This document shows positions 9,524-21,500 of a stretch of DNA of 64,000 bases, in pieces. Position 1 is the stretch's first letter; each line of letters begins with the position of its first letter. A program made the position numbers and the translations under genes. This DNA is from Sphingosinicellaceae bacterium. GTDB taxonomy: Bacteria; Pseudomonadota; Alphaproteobacteria; Sphingomonadales; Sphingomonadaceae. The stretch is from contig CP079108.1 in the NCBI GenBank assembly GCA_019285715.1, forward strand, positions 3,673,001-3,737,000, given 5' to 3'. Under the pieces are notes generated by a model. The model was not told the DNA's origin. It did no database searches and saw only the letters and a program-made list of their open reading frames with translations.

Positions 9524-10897
9524 TCAGTGCTCTGCCTTGACGCCGAGATAGTCGACCAGCCCGTTCAGCGTCCGGAAGCCCTGGATGCGCAGGCCGCCAC
9601 CTGCGGTGCTGGCGGGCGCCAGCGCGGCGCCGAAACCGAGTTTCGCCGCCTCCTTGAGCCGCAGCCCGGCGTGGCCGACGGCACGCACCTCGCCCGACAG
9701 CGCGATCTCGCCGAACGCGATGGTGTCGGCGGGCACGACGCTGTCGGTCAGCGCCGAGATCAGCGCGGCGGCGACGGCGAGGTCGGCGGCGGGGTCCTGG
9801 ACGCGCAGGCCGCCGGCGACGTTCAGGTAGACTTCGCAGGCCGAGAAGCTGAGGCCGCAGCGCGCTTCCAGCACCGCGAGGATCATCGCCAGCCGGCCGG
9901 AGTCCCAGCCGACGACGGCGCGCCGCGGGGTGGCGCCGCTCGCCAGGCGGACGACCAGCGCCTGGATTTCGCACAGGACGGGGCGCGTGCCCTCCAGCGC
10001 CGGGAAGACGACGGTGCCGACCACCGGGCTATCGCGATCGGTGAGGAACAGGCTCGACGGGTTGGCGACCTCGGCCAGCCCGCCCTCACCCATCGCGAAG
10101 ACGCCGATCTCGTCGGTGCCGCCGAAGCGGTTCTTGACGGCGCGGAGGATCCGGTACTGGTGGCTGCGCTCGCCCTCGAAGTACAGCACGGTGTCGACCA
10201 TGTGCTCGAGCACGCGCGGGCCGGCGATCTGCCCGTCCTTGGTGACGTGGCCGACGAGGACGACTGCTGCACCACTGGTCTTGGCATAGCGGATCAGCTC
10301 CTGCGCCGCCGCCCGCACCTGGCTGACGGTGCCGGGCGCGCCCTCCAGCGTGTCGGAGTGCATGGTCTGGATGGAGTCGATGATGACTAGCGCCGGCGGC
10401 GGGCCGGCGGAGAGGGTCGTCAGGATATCACGGACCGACGTCGCGGCGGCGAGCTGGACCGGGGCCTTGGCCAGCCCGAGGCGGCGGGCGCGCAGGCGGA
10501 CCTGGTCGGACGCCTCCTCGCCGGTGACGTAGGCGACGCGGTGCCCGTCCTGCGCCATGCGGCCGGCGGCCTGCAGGAGCAGGGTCGACTTGCCGATGCC
10601 GGGGTCGCCGCCGATCAGCACCGCCGACGCCGCGACGAGGCCGCCGCCGAGCGCCCGGTCGAGCTCGGCAATCCCGGTCGAAAGGCGGGGCGGGATCGCG
10701 ACATCGTCGTCAAGGCCCGCCATCGACAGCTTGACGCCGCCGCCACTGAGCGAGTGCTTGGCGGAGAAGGCGGTGACCGTCGCCCCCGCCTCGGCGCTGA
10801 TGGTGTTCCACTCGTTGCAGTCGCCGCACTGCCCGGCCCAGCGCGACGCGACCGAGCCGCACGCCTGGCAGACATAGCGGACGGCGGCGCGGGCCAT
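9524..10897 (-). CDS. radA: DNA repair protein RadA
   Basis: A 457-residue RecA-like branch-migration ATPase. It shows the N-terminal zinc ribbon (CQACG and CGDC), Walker A GDPGIGKST, the RadA-specific KNRFG motif and a C-terminal Lon-protease-like domain. The ATG at 10897 (MARAAVRYVC) was chosen because it begins directly at the zinc ribbon and has AGGGGA upstream. It is the first gene of the probable radA-cvpA-cysS unit. Confidence 0.96.
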   Translation of the reverse strand: MARAAVRYVCQACGSVASRWAGQCGDCNEWNTISAEAGATVTAFSAKHSLSGGGVKLSMAGLDDDVAIPPRLSTGIAELDRALGGGLVAASAVLIGGDPGIGKSTLLLQAAGRMAQDGHRVAYVTGEEASDQVRLRARRLGLAKAPVQLAAATSVRDILTTLSAGPPPALVIIDSIQTMHSDTLEGAPGTVSQVRAAAQELIRYAKTSGAAVVLVGHVTKDGQIAGPRVLEHMVDTVLYFEGERSHQYRILRAVKNRFGGTDEIGVFAMGEGGLAEVANPSSLFLTDRDSPVVGTVVFPALEGTRPVLCEIQALVVRLASGATPRRAVVGWDSGRLAMILAVLEARCGLSFSACEVYLNVAGGLRVQDPAADLAVAAALISALTDSVVPADTIAFGEIALSGEVRAVGHAGLRLKEAAKLGFGAALAPASTAGGGLRIQGFRTLNGLVDYLGVKAEH

Positions 10898-10936
10898 GAA
10901 GTTTTCCCCTGAACGAAGCGGGAACATAGCGCCGGG

Positions 10937-11575
10937 TCAGGCGGAGGGCAAGGGCGCCTTCGGCTTACCGACGCGCCCGAACCAGCGGACGATGAGCGGG
11001 CTGGCAAGCAGTGGCACGAACGCCGCGTAGGGCAGGATCATGCCCGCCGTGAACGCGAGGACACCGACGAAGACCGGCGCCCATGCGCGCCGCTGCCCGC
11101 GCCGCCGCTCGACCGGGTCGACGATCGGATCGAGCAGGTCGCTGGTCGCGAGCGTTCGCATGACGAGCAGGTTCATCAGGCCGGCAAAGGTCAGCCAGAC
11201 CGCGTAGAAGCCGATGCCGACGCGGGTGCTGGCGTAGTTGCTGATCACCGCGGTTGGGAACGGCATGAAGGCGATGCTGAGCAGGAACAGCAGGTTGCGC
11301 CAGACGATGCGGTCGTTGGCCCTGGTCAGGTAGCCGAAGGCGCGGTGGTGGCCGATCCAGAACCGCCCGATCACGAAGAAGCTGATCAGGAAGCCGATAT
11401 ACTGCGGGATCAGCGCCAGCAGGGCGTTGGCAAGTTCGAGCTCGGTGACCGGGTGGTGCAGTTCGGGGACGCGAACCTCGATGATCAGCAGGGTAATCGC
11501 AATCGCGAAGATCGCGTCGGAGAAGAACACCAGCCGGTCGAGCTGGACGCGGTCGTGGTGCGCGGGGCTGGTCAT
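10937..11575 (-). CDS. TMEM175/DUF1211 family potassium-channel-like membrane protein
   Basis: A 212-residue membrane protein with the family hallmark FSDAIFAIAITLLIIE in its first helix, which forms the filter in TMEM175-type K+ channels. About six hydrophobic segments are visible. Ion selectivity in this bacterium is inferred from the family only. The start ATG at 11575 is separated from the phosphatase gene at 11698 by a short divergent promoter region. Confidence 0.88.
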   Translation of the reverse strand: MTSPAHHDRVQLDRLVFFSDAIFAIAITLLIIEVRVPELHHPVTELELANALLALIPQYIGFLISFFVIGRFWIGHHRAFGYLTRANDRIVWRNLLFLLSIAFMPFPTAVISNYASTRVGIGFYAVWLTFAGLMNLLVMRTLATSDLLDPIVDPVERRRGQRRAWAPVFVGVLAFTAGMILPYAAFVPLLASPLIVRWFGRVGKPKAPLPSA

Positions 11576-11697
11576 CGGAGGCCAGCCTATGCGGTGGCGG
11601 TCGCGCGCGAAAGCCCACTGTCATGCGCCTGAAATATCGGCGACGGATTGATCGCCACCGGATGTCCGGCCTAGACCGGCGCGCGAAGGAAACGACG

Positions 11698-13356
11698 ATG
11701 ATCAAGCGCTTTGCCGCCGTGCTGGTTCTACTCGGAGTTGCGACGGGGGCCAGCGCGGCGCCGCCGCCGCGCCCGAAGCTTGTCGTCGCGATCTCGATCG
11801 ACCAGTTCTCGGCGGCGCTGTTTGCCCAGTACCGCGGGCGCTTCACCGGCGGCCTCAAGCTGATGCAGGCGGGCGCGGTGTTCCCGAGCGGCTACCAGAG
11901 CCACGCCGCGACCGAGACCTGCCCGGGCCATTCGACGCTGCTGACGGGGCGCCACCCCGCCGCGACCGGGATCGTCGCCAACATGTGGTACGACCCGACG
12001 CTCGGCCGGCAGGTATACTGCGTCGAGGACCCCGCCGGTCCGGTCCCCGGCCGCGAGACCGCCCCGCGCGGACCCGCCCACCTCAGGGTGCCGACGCTCG
12101 GCGAGTGGATGAAGACCGCCAACCCCGCCAGCCGGGTCTATGCAGTGTCGGGCAAGGACCGCGCCGCAATCACCATGGCCGGTCACAATCCCGACGGCGT
12201 CTTCTGGTGGGACGACGAGCGCGGCTTCAACACCTACGTCCCCGCCGGTACGCTGGCCGAGGCGCGACTGGCTCCGGTGGCCGCGTTCAACAAGGCGCTG
12301 GCGACCCGCTGGGCCAAGGCCCCGCCGGTCTGGCGGCCCGCCGGCATGGGCTGCGTCGCGGGCGGCAGCGACCAGTTCGGCAAACTGACCGTCGCGCACA
12401 GCATCCCGCCCGCGGGCTACACCGGCGACTGGACCGACCCCGCCAACCTCAAGTATTTCCGCGCGACCCCGATGCTCGACGAGACGACGCTCGACATGGC
12501 GGCGGCGCTGCTCGACCGCTTCAAGCTCGGACGCGGCCCGGCTCCCGACCTGCTCGCGGTCAGCCTCAGCGCCACCGATTATGTCGGGCACCGCTACGGC
12601 AGCGAGGGTGTCGAGGCGTGCGACAACCTCGCCCATCTCGACCGCGCGCTCGGCGTGTTCCTGGCCAAGCTGGCGGCGTTGAAGGTGCCGGTCGTCGTCG
12701 TGCTGAGCGCCGACCACGGCGGCATCGATGCGGCCGAGCGGGTCGCGGCGCGCGGGGTTCCGGCCGAGCGCCTGAGCGCCGACGTGATCGCCGAGGTCGG
12801 GGGTGCGGTGCAGGCCGAGCTCAAGCTCGACTTCCAGCCGCTCGCCGGTGACGCGCAGCAGATCAACATCACCGGTTTCGGTGAGCGCGACCCGAAGCTG
12901 ACGGCGCAGATCGCTGCTGCCGCGACCCGCCTGCTCCGCGCTCGCCCCGACGTCGTCGCGGTGTTCAGCCGGGCGGAGGTCGCCGCCGCGGTCCCGCCGC
13001 CGGGCAAGCCGGTCGACGAACTGACCCTCGCCGAGCGCTTCCACGAGAGCTACGACCCGGAGCGCAGCGGCGACATCGCGGTCGCGCATAAACCGTACAG
13101 CAGCGGCGGGGCTCCCGCGGTGCTCGGCGACTATGTCGCGGGCCATGGTAGCCCGTGGAACTACGACCGCCGCGTGCCGATGCTGTTCTGGTGGCCGGGC
13201 GCGACCGGCTTCGAGCAGCCGCTGCCGGTCGAGACCGTCGACATCGCGCCGACGCTGGCGGGGCTGCTCGGGGTGCCGACGACGACGGTGGACGGTCGCT
13301 GCCTCGACCTCGACGCGACCGCGACCGGGAACAGCTGTGCACCAGCGGCAAAGTAA
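11698..13356 (+). CDS. Secreted alkaline phosphatase family protein (PafA-like)
   Basis: A 552-residue protein with a clear signal peptide (LVLLGVATGASA). It has the PafA-type nucleophile region TETCPGHST, the first metal Asp in AISIDQF, and a late metal motif SADHGG. Such enzymes release phosphate from monoesters in the periplasm using two zinc ions. The ATG at 11698 follows a GAAGGAAACG sequence. The patatin-like gene follows 50 bases downstream in the same direction, so phosphate or lipid scavenging as a unit is possible. Confidence 0.88.
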   Translation: MIKRFAAVLVLLGVATGASAAPPPRPKLVVAISIDQFSAALFAQYRGRFTGGLKLMQAGAVFPSGYQSHAATETCPGHSTLLTGRHPAATGIVANMWYDPTLGRQVYCVEDPAGPVPGRETAPRGPAHLRVPTLGEWMKTANPASRVYAVSGKDRAAITMAGHNPDGVFWWDDERGFNTYVPAGTLAEARLAPVAAFNKALATRWAKAPPVWRPAGMGCVAGGSDQFGKLTVAHSIPPAGYTGDWTDPANLKYFRATPMLDETTLDMAAALLDRFKLGRGPAPDLLAVSLSATDYVGHRYGSEGVEACDNLAHLDRALGVFLAKLAALKVPVVVVLSADHGGIDAAERVAARGVPAERLSADVIAEVGGAVQAELKLDFQPLAGDAQQINITGFGERDPKLTAQIAAAATRLLRARPDVVAVFSRAEVAAAVPPPGKPVDELTLAERFHESYDPERSGDIAVAHKPYSSGGAPAVLGDYVAGHGSPWNYDRRVPMLFWWPGATGFEQPLPVETVDIAPTLAGLLGVPTTTVDGRCLDLDATATGNSCAPAAK

Positions 13357-13406
13357 CGTCTTTCAGGTCCGCTCCGAAGCGCCTTAAGAGCAACCGGGGA
13401 GCGACC

Positions 13407-15713
13407 ATGCGCGAGAAGGAACTGCGGCTCGCGCTCGTCTGCTACGGCGGCGTCAGCCTCGCGGTCTACATGCACGGCATTACCAAGGAGGTCTGGAAGC
13501 TGTTGCGCGCGTCGGCGGCGGCGCACGCGCGGCCCGATGCCGAGCACAAGGTCATGATCCGCGATTCCGAGGCCGTCTACCTCGACCTGATCGCCGAGCT
13601 CGCCCCGCGCCTCGACTTGCGCATCGTCAGCGACATCATCGCGGGGGCAAGTGCCGGCGGCATCAACGGCATTTTCCTGTCGCACGCCATCGCCGGCGGC
13701 TTCGACCTCGAAGCGCTGCGCGACCTGTGGCTTGGCGGTGCCGACATCGACAAGCTGCTCGAGCCCGAAGGTGCGGCCGGGCGCTTCAGCAAATGGTGGG
13801 CGGCACCGCTGGTGTGGTGGGCGCAGCGCCGCGGCATCGGCATGGACCTGGTCGAGCCCGAAGTTCGCGCCGAGGTCCGGGCCAAGCTGTCGCGGCTGAT
13901 GCGCTCGAAGTGGTTCAAGCCGCCGTTCTCGGGCGATGCCTTTACGGGCATGCTGTACGACGGCTTTGTCGCGATGGAGGCGGGTGAGCGCGGCCCGCCG
14001 CTGATCCCCGCCGGGCTACCGCTCGACCTGTTCGTGACCGTCACCGACTATTACGGCAGCCCCGAGCACCTGCGCCTGCACTCGCCCGCCGACATCGTCG
14101 AGACCGAGCACCGGCTGGTCATCCACTTCGTCTCACCCGGCGGCGGCGACGCGACCGCGCGTGCCGACGGCCGCTGCCTTGGCAACCGCGCCGAGCTGAC
14201 GTTCGCCGCACGCGCGACCGCATCGTTCCCCGGGGCCTTTCCGCCCGCCCGCATCGGCGAGGTCGACGCGGTCGTCGCGTCGCGCGCCGCCCATTGGGAC
14301 AGCCGCTCGGCTTTCGTCGCGCGGGTCTTTCCGGAGCGCCACGGCAACGGCGACGCGACGCTGATCGACGGCAGCGTCCTCAACAACCGCCCGTTCGGAC
14401 CGGCGATCGAGGCGCTGCGCCATCGCCCCGCGCACCGCGAGGTCGACCGCCGCTTCGTCTACATCGACCCCAAGCCCGGGGCACACACCGACCGGGCGGC
14501 GGGCGAGGTCCTGCCCGGCTGGTTCTCCACCGTGCTGCGCAGCCTCGCCGACATCCCGCGCGAACAGCCGATCCGCGACAACCTTGCGGCCATCGCGACC
14601 CTGTCGTCGAGGATCCGGCGGCTGCGCTTCGTCGTCGACGGCATGACCCCGCAGGTCGACGCGGCAATCGAGGGCGCGGTGGGGGCCCGTTTCTTCATGT
14701 TCAAGCTGACCCGAACCCGACTGTCGGACTGGCGCTCGCGGACCCAGAGCGTCGCCGCCAAGGAGGCCGGATACGCTTACGCCGCCTACGCCCAGCTCAA
14801 GCTCAGCCACGTCGTCGAAGCACTGGCCGAGCGCCTGATCGACCTCGGCGGCCATGCCTCGGCGCGCACCGACGAACTCGTCCGGCAGGGCCTGTGGCGG
14901 TCGGTGCGGGCCGCCGGCTTCGACCAGGTCGCCGCCGCAACACTGCGGGGCGGGGCGCTGTCCGACTACGTCACCTTCCTGCGCAGCTTTGACCTGGAGT
15001 TCCGCATCCGCCGGCTCCGGTTCGTCATCCGGCGCCTCAACGGCCTCGCGGTGGCGGTCGAGGACAGCGCCGACCGCCGCGCCGTCGAGCAGCTCAAGGC
15101 CGCGCTCTACACGATGCTGGCACCCTATCTCGGGCGTCGGCAGAGCGCGTTTTATACCGACTCGGTCCACCTCGATGCCGCGGCCGCCGCGACCGATCCG
15201 CAGGCGGCGCTCGACGGGCTCGGCCGGGCGATGGACCTCAAGCCACTCGACGACGCGACCGACGCGCGGCTGGTCGAGGTGCTCGCCACCAAGCTGCCTT
15301 CGCAATTCCGCAAGGCGCTGCTGCGCGCCTACCTCGGCTTCCCGTTCTACGACATCCCGATGCTGCCGCTGCTCGAAGGCGACGGCCTCGACGAATTCGA
15401 CGAGATCCTGGTCGACCGCATCTCGCCCGACGACGCCGTCGCGATCCGGCGCGGCGGCACGCTGAAAGGCATCCAGTTCAACGCCTTCGGGGCGTTCTTC
15501 AGCCGCGCCTACCGCGAGAACGACTATCTGTGGGGCCGCCTCCACGCCGCCGAGCGACTGATCGACATCGTCGTCTCGGCGGCGCCTGAGGGCAGCGCCA
15601 TCGACGCTGCCCCCTTCAAGACCCGGGCATTCCGCGCCATCCTCGACGCCGAGCGCGACCGGCTCACCGCCATCCCGGAGCTGTTCGCCACCCTCGACCG
15701 GGAGGTCGGCTAA
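13407..15713 (+). CDS. Patatin-like phospholipase with DUF3376-type C-terminal region
   Basis: A 768-residue protein. The N-terminal patatin domain has the serine hydrolase elbow GASAGG (Ser of GxSxG near residue 80) and the catalytic Asp motif DGSVLNNRPFG, giving the Ser-Asp dyad of patatin lipases. The long C-terminal half resembles the DUF3376 extension seen in actinobacterial and alphaproteobacterial patatin-like proteins. No signal peptide is present. The ATG at 13407 starts at MREKELRLALVCYGGV, directly before the oxyanion-loop glycines. The 3' end lies in a 22-bp tandem repeat. Confidence 0.87.
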   Translation: MREKELRLALVCYGGVSLAVYMHGITKEVWKLLRASAAAHARPDAEHKVMIRDSEAVYLDLIAELAPRLDLRIVSDIIAGASAGGINGIFLSHAIAGGFDLEALRDLWLGGADIDKLLEPEGAAGRFSKWWAAPLVWWAQRRGIGMDLVEPEVRAEVRAKLSRLMRSKWFKPPFSGDAFTGMLYDGFVAMEAGERGPPLIPAGLPLDLFVTVTDYYGSPEHLRLHSPADIVETEHRLVIHFVSPGGGDATARADGRCLGNRAELTFAARATASFPGAFPPARIGEVDAVVASRAAHWDSRSAFVARVFPERHGNGDATLIDGSVLNNRPFGPAIEALRHRPAHREVDRRFVYIDPKPGAHTDRAAGEVLPGWFSTVLRSLADIPREQPIRDNLAAIATLSSRIRRLRFVVDGMTPQVDAAIEGAVGARFFMFKLTRTRLSDWRSRTQSVAAKEAGYAYAAYAQLKLSHVVEALAERLIDLGGHASARTDELVRQGLWRSVRAAGFDQVAAATLRGGALSDYVTFLRSFDLEFRIRRLRFVIRRLNGLAVAVEDSADRRAVEQLKAALYTMLAPYLGRRQSAFYTDSVHLDAAAAATDPQAALDGLGRAMDLKPLDDATDARLVEVLATKLPSQFRKALLRAYLGFPFYDIPMLPLLEGDGLDEFDEILVDRISPDDAVAIRRGGTLKGIQFNAFGAFFSRAYRENDYLWGRLHAAERLIDIVVSAAPEGSAIDAAPFKTRAFRAILDAERDRLTAIPELFATLDREVG

Positions 15714-15759
15714 AACGTCCCGGGAGGTCGGCTAGAGCATCCCGGAAGGTCGGCTAGGC
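15694..15759. repeat. Three tandem 22-bp copies across convergent gene ends
   Basis: Three consecutive 22-base units, each containing a form of CCCGGGAGGTCGGCTA, cover the stop codon of the patatin gene (copy 1) and the stop codon of the convergent PEP-tail gene (copy 3). Copy 3 has a G-to-A change. Confidence 0.75.
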
Positions 15760-16320
15760 GACCGCGAGCTTGCGTCGCCGCATCATGGCACCGGTCATGC
15801 CGAAGCCGCCGACCAGAAGCGCCCAGGTTGCCGGCTCGGGGACCGCACCGAACGCGACGCTGACGCCGGGCGTGGTCTCGAAGCGGAAGCCGTAGAGCGT
15901 GGTCCCGGCGGTATCCGCATAGCCGTACTGCAGGCCCTGACCGAGATCGAAGCGAAAGCCGACGAGGCCCTCCGAGATCGAGTAGGCGACGGCGGCGGGT
16001 GTCGCGAACGACAGGAACAGCGGCAGCTCGCCGCCGGGGCCGAAGCTGCCGCCGCGGTTGAAGAAATAGGAGGTCGGCTGCGGCGGGTCGTAGAACGGCG
16101 CGCCGAAGCCGCCGACCTTTAGGTTGCCACCGGTCGAGACCGCCTCCGGCGCGAAGAAATCGCCGGTGTTGCTGATCGTCAGCGTGTTACCGCCACCGAA
16201 ATCGTAGGTGTACGGCGTGGTCGCGAACGACGCCCCGATGTTGATGGTCTGGACCTGCGCCAACGCCGGAGTCGCGGAAAGAACGAGGGCGGCCATCGCG
16301 CCCGTGAAAACCATTCGCAT
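15754..16320 (-). CDS. Secreted protein with PEPxxWA-CTERM sorting tail
   Basis: A 188-residue exported protein. It has an N-terminal signal peptide (MAALVLSATPALAQ), a Gly/Phe-rich body without a recognised enzyme domain, and a C-terminal VPEPATWALL segment followed by a hydrophobic helix and RRRK. This is the PEP-CTERM/exosortase sorting signal in its Sphingomonadales form. It is convergent with the patatin gene. Confidence 0.85.
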   Translation of the reverse strand: MRMVFTGAMAALVLSATPALAQVQTINIGASFATTPYTYDFGGGNTLTISNTGDFFAPEAVSTGGNLKVGGFGAPFYDPPQPTSYFFNRGGSFGPGGELPLFLSFATPAAVAYSISEGLVGFRFDLGQGLQYGYADTAGTTLYGFRFETTPGVSVAFGAVPEPATWALLVGGFGMTGAMMRRRKLAVA

Positions 16321-16369
16321 TGCAAGCCCTGTCTATTACCGAGGCATGAATGGCCCCGTCGTGCATACT

Positions 16370-16437
16370 CGCCAGATCGGCTACCGGATGCGTCCCGCGC
16401 CGCGATTCCGATCGCTTTGCGACGAACCGATCTGGCG
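16370..16437. repeat. 11-bp inverted repeat upstream of the atp operon
   Basis: CGCCAGATCGG at 16370-16380 is repeated inverted at 16427-16437, 46 bases apart. It lies in the 289-base non-coding region between the PEP-tail gene and atpH and may be a regulatory site or a structured leader. Confidence 0.5.
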
Positions 16438-16446
16438 CACTATCAA

Positions 16447-16469
16447 CCGTTAGTCATCTTCCCTAACGG
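16447..16469. promoter_or_regulatory. Short hairpin in the atp upstream region
   Basis: CCGTTAG (16447-16453) and CTAACGG (16463-16469) form a perfect 7-bp stem with a 9-base loop about 140 bases before atpH. It could be an operator or leader hairpin. There is no U-run, so it is not an obvious terminator. Confidence 0.35.
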
Positions 16470-16609
16470 GCGGTAGGCGGGTCCGCGCCGGGGTCGCTGC
16501 CTTGCATCGCACCAACCCCCATGCTAACGCCGCCGCCGTCAGCGCCAGGGGCCTTTTCGGGTCTCGCGCGGGCATATTCTTCCAAGCCATTTCACTCTGG
16601 GCGAGGTTC

Positions 16610-17164
16610 GTGGAAACATCGGGCGGCATCGTTGCTGGACTGTCGGGACGCTATGCGACCGCGCTGTTCGATCTTGCGCAGGGGGATGGTAGCCTTGGCG
16701 CCGTCGCCGCCAGCCTGGCGACGCTGAAGGGCGCGCTGAGCGAATCGGCCGACCTGCGGACGCTGACCACCAGCCCGCGTCTCGACCGCCCGTCCGCCGG
16801 GCGCGGCATCGCCGGCGTCGCCGTCAGCCTCGGGCTCGATAGCCTCACCACCAAGTTTCTCGGTGTCCTTGCCGCCAACCGCCGCCTTGGCGACCTGCCC
16901 GCGATCATCCGCGATTTCAACGCCCTCGCCGCCCGCCAGCGTGGCGAGACCACGGCCACCGTGACCAGTGCGCTGCCGCTCGATGCGGACCAGCAGGCCG
17001 CGCTGAAGACCGCGCTCAAGACCCGTTTGCGCCGCGACGTGGCGCTCGACCTGCGGGTCGACAAGGACATCCTCGGCGGGCTGGTTGTCCGTGTCGGTTC
17101 ACAGATGATCGACAGCTCGCTCCGTACCAAGTTGAACACTCTCGCTCACGCGATGAAAGGCTGA
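16610..17164 (+). CDS. atpH: F1F0 ATP synthase subunit delta
   Basis: A 184-residue OSCP/delta subunit, the peripheral stalk part that links F1 to F0. It contains GRYATALFDLA at the N terminus and the C-terminal signature DKDILGGLVVRVGSQMIDSSL. The GTG at 16610 has GCGAGG upstream and gives the usual length; the frame upstream of it is not conserved-looking. It is the first gene of the F1 operon; the F0 genes are elsewhere, as is usual in alphaproteobacteria. Confidence 0.94.
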   Translation: METSGGIVAGLSGRYATALFDLAQGDGSLGAVAASLATLKGALSESADLRTLTTSPRLDRPSAGRGIAGVAVSLGLDSLTTKFLGVLAANRRLGDLPAIIRDFNALAARQRGETTATVTSALPLDADQQAALKTALKTRLRRDVALDLRVDKDILGGLVVRVGSQMIDSSLRTKLNTLAHAMKG

Positions 17165-17193
17165 CGGCACTCGCCGTCTAGGAAAGGCTGACA

Positions 17194-18729
<1,536 letters not shown>

Positions 18730-18744
18730 AGCTGGATAAACGAT

Positions 18745-18810
18745 CGTCATCCCGGCGAAAGCCGGGACCCAATCGGAGCGGAATGGGTCCCGGCTTTCGC
18801 CGGGATGACG
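18745..18810. repeat. Perfect 27-bp palindrome between atpA and atpG
   Basis: Arms 18745-18771 and 18784-18810 are exact inverted copies with a 12-base loop, beginning CGTCATCCCGGCGAAAGCC. It fills most of the 97-base gap and would form a very stable RNA hairpin 16 bases before the atpG start. Sequence relatives lie at 7521 and 61042. Confidence 0.92.
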
Positions 18811-18826
18811 AGGTCAGAAAGAGAAG

Positions 18827-19714
18827 ATGGCAAGCCTCAAAGCCCTAAAGGTCCGCATCGCTTCGGTGAAGTCGACGCAGAAGATCACCCGGGCGCTCAA
18901 GATGGTCGCCGCGTCGAAGCTGCGTCGCGCGCAGGAAGCGGCGGAAGCAGCGCGTCCGTACTCGGAGCGCATGGCACACGTCATGGCGTCGCTCGGCAGC
19001 CGCGTCACAGTGGGTCCTGAGTCGCCGCGCCTGCTCGCGGGCACCGGGGCCGACCAGACCTACCTGCTGCTCGTGGTGACCTCGGAGCGCGGCCTCGCGG
19101 GCGGGTTCAACACCAACATCGTCCGCCTCGCGCGCCGCCGTGCCGAGGAGCTCCAGCGCGAAGGCAAGACCGTCAAGCTGCTGATGGCCGGCAAGAAGGG
19201 CCGCGCCGCGTTCCTGCGCACCCACCGCAGCCAGATCATCGACACGCTCGAGCTGACCCACGGCAAGCCGCTCAAGTTCACCGAGGCGCAGGTCATCGGC
19301 GACGAAGTCATCCGGCGCTTCGAAGCGGGTGAGTTCGACGTCGCCGAGATGTTCTTCTCCAAGTTCCGCTCGGCGCTGGTCCAGGAGCCGATGGCGGTCC
19401 GCCTGATCCCGGCCGCGCTGCCGAGTGCCGCCGACGCCGCCCCCAGCGACGGTGCCGACGCGACCATCGAGTACGAGCCCGACGAGGAGACCATTCTCGC
19501 CGACCTGCTGCCGCGCAACATCGCGGTGCAGGTGTTCCGCGCCATGCTGGAGAATCAGGCGAGCTTCTTCGGCGCGCAGATGAACGCGATGGAAAACTCG
19601 ACCAACAACGCCGGCGACATCATCAAGCGCCTGACGGTGACCTACAACCGCACCCGGCAGGCGGCGATCACCAAGGAGCTCATCGAGATCATCTCGGGGG
19701 CCGAAGCGATATGA
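18827..19714 (+). CDS. atpG: F1 ATP synthase subunit gamma
   Basis: A 295-residue central-stalk rotor subunit. The N terminus MASLKALKVRIASVKSTQKI and the C terminus TYNRTRQAAITKELIEIISGAEA are the two family signatures that form the coiled coil inside the alpha3beta3 ring. The start ATG follows AGAAAGAGAAG. Its stop overlaps the start of the small secreted protein gene by ATGA. Confidence 0.97.
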   Translation: MASLKALKVRIASVKSTQKITRALKMVAASKLRRAQEAAEAARPYSERMAHVMASLGSRVTVGPESPRLLAGTGADQTYLLLVVTSERGLAGGFNTNIVRLARRRAEELQREGKTVKLLMAGKKGRAAFLRTHRSQIIDTLELTHGKPLKFTEAQVIGDEVIRRFEAGEFDVAEMFFSKFRSALVQEPMAVRLIPAALPSAADAAPSDGADATIEYEPDEETILADLLPRNIAVQVFRAMLENQASFFGAQMNAMENSTNNAGDIIKRLTVTYNRTRQAAITKELIEIISGAEAI

Positions 19715-20007
19715 TGCTCCGTATCGCCATGATCGCGGCGGTCGCGGTGGCGACCATCGCCGCCGCTCCGGACGGCCCGTCCGAGAAGAAGTTCACCAAG
19801 CTGCGCACCGCGCAGGGCGAGACCTGCCCGCCGATCCGCAACCTGTCGTGCACCAAGCTCGGCGATCCGACCGAGTTCAAATGCACCTGGGACGAGAAGT
19901 TCAAGGGCAAGAAGTGGCGCACCAGCACCGCTCTCGTCGGCCGCGACGGCAAGTCGTGGACCTGGCTCGACGGCGGCCCGCGCTGCTCGTCGCTGCCGCA
20001 GCAGTAA
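19711..20007 (+). CDS. Small secreted protein inserted in the atp operon
   Basis: A 98-residue protein whose first codon overlaps the atpG stop (ATGA), followed 28 bases later by atpD. It has a signal-peptide-like N terminus (IAMIAAVAVATIAAAP), then a short mature part with four cysteines (ETCPP, LSCTK, FKCTW, PRCSS) that could form two disulfides. I do not recognise the family. Tight coupling suggests co-translation with atpG, although a periplasmic protein has no known role in F1. Confidence 0.85.
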   Translation: MMLRIAMIAAVAVATIAAAPDGPSEKKFTKLRTAQGETCPPIRNLSCTKLGDPTEFKCTWDEKFKGKKWRTSTALVGRDGKSWTWLDGGPRCSSLPQQ

Positions 20008-20014
20008 GATCTAA

Positions 20015-21499
<1,485 letters not shown>

Positions 21500-21500
21500 C

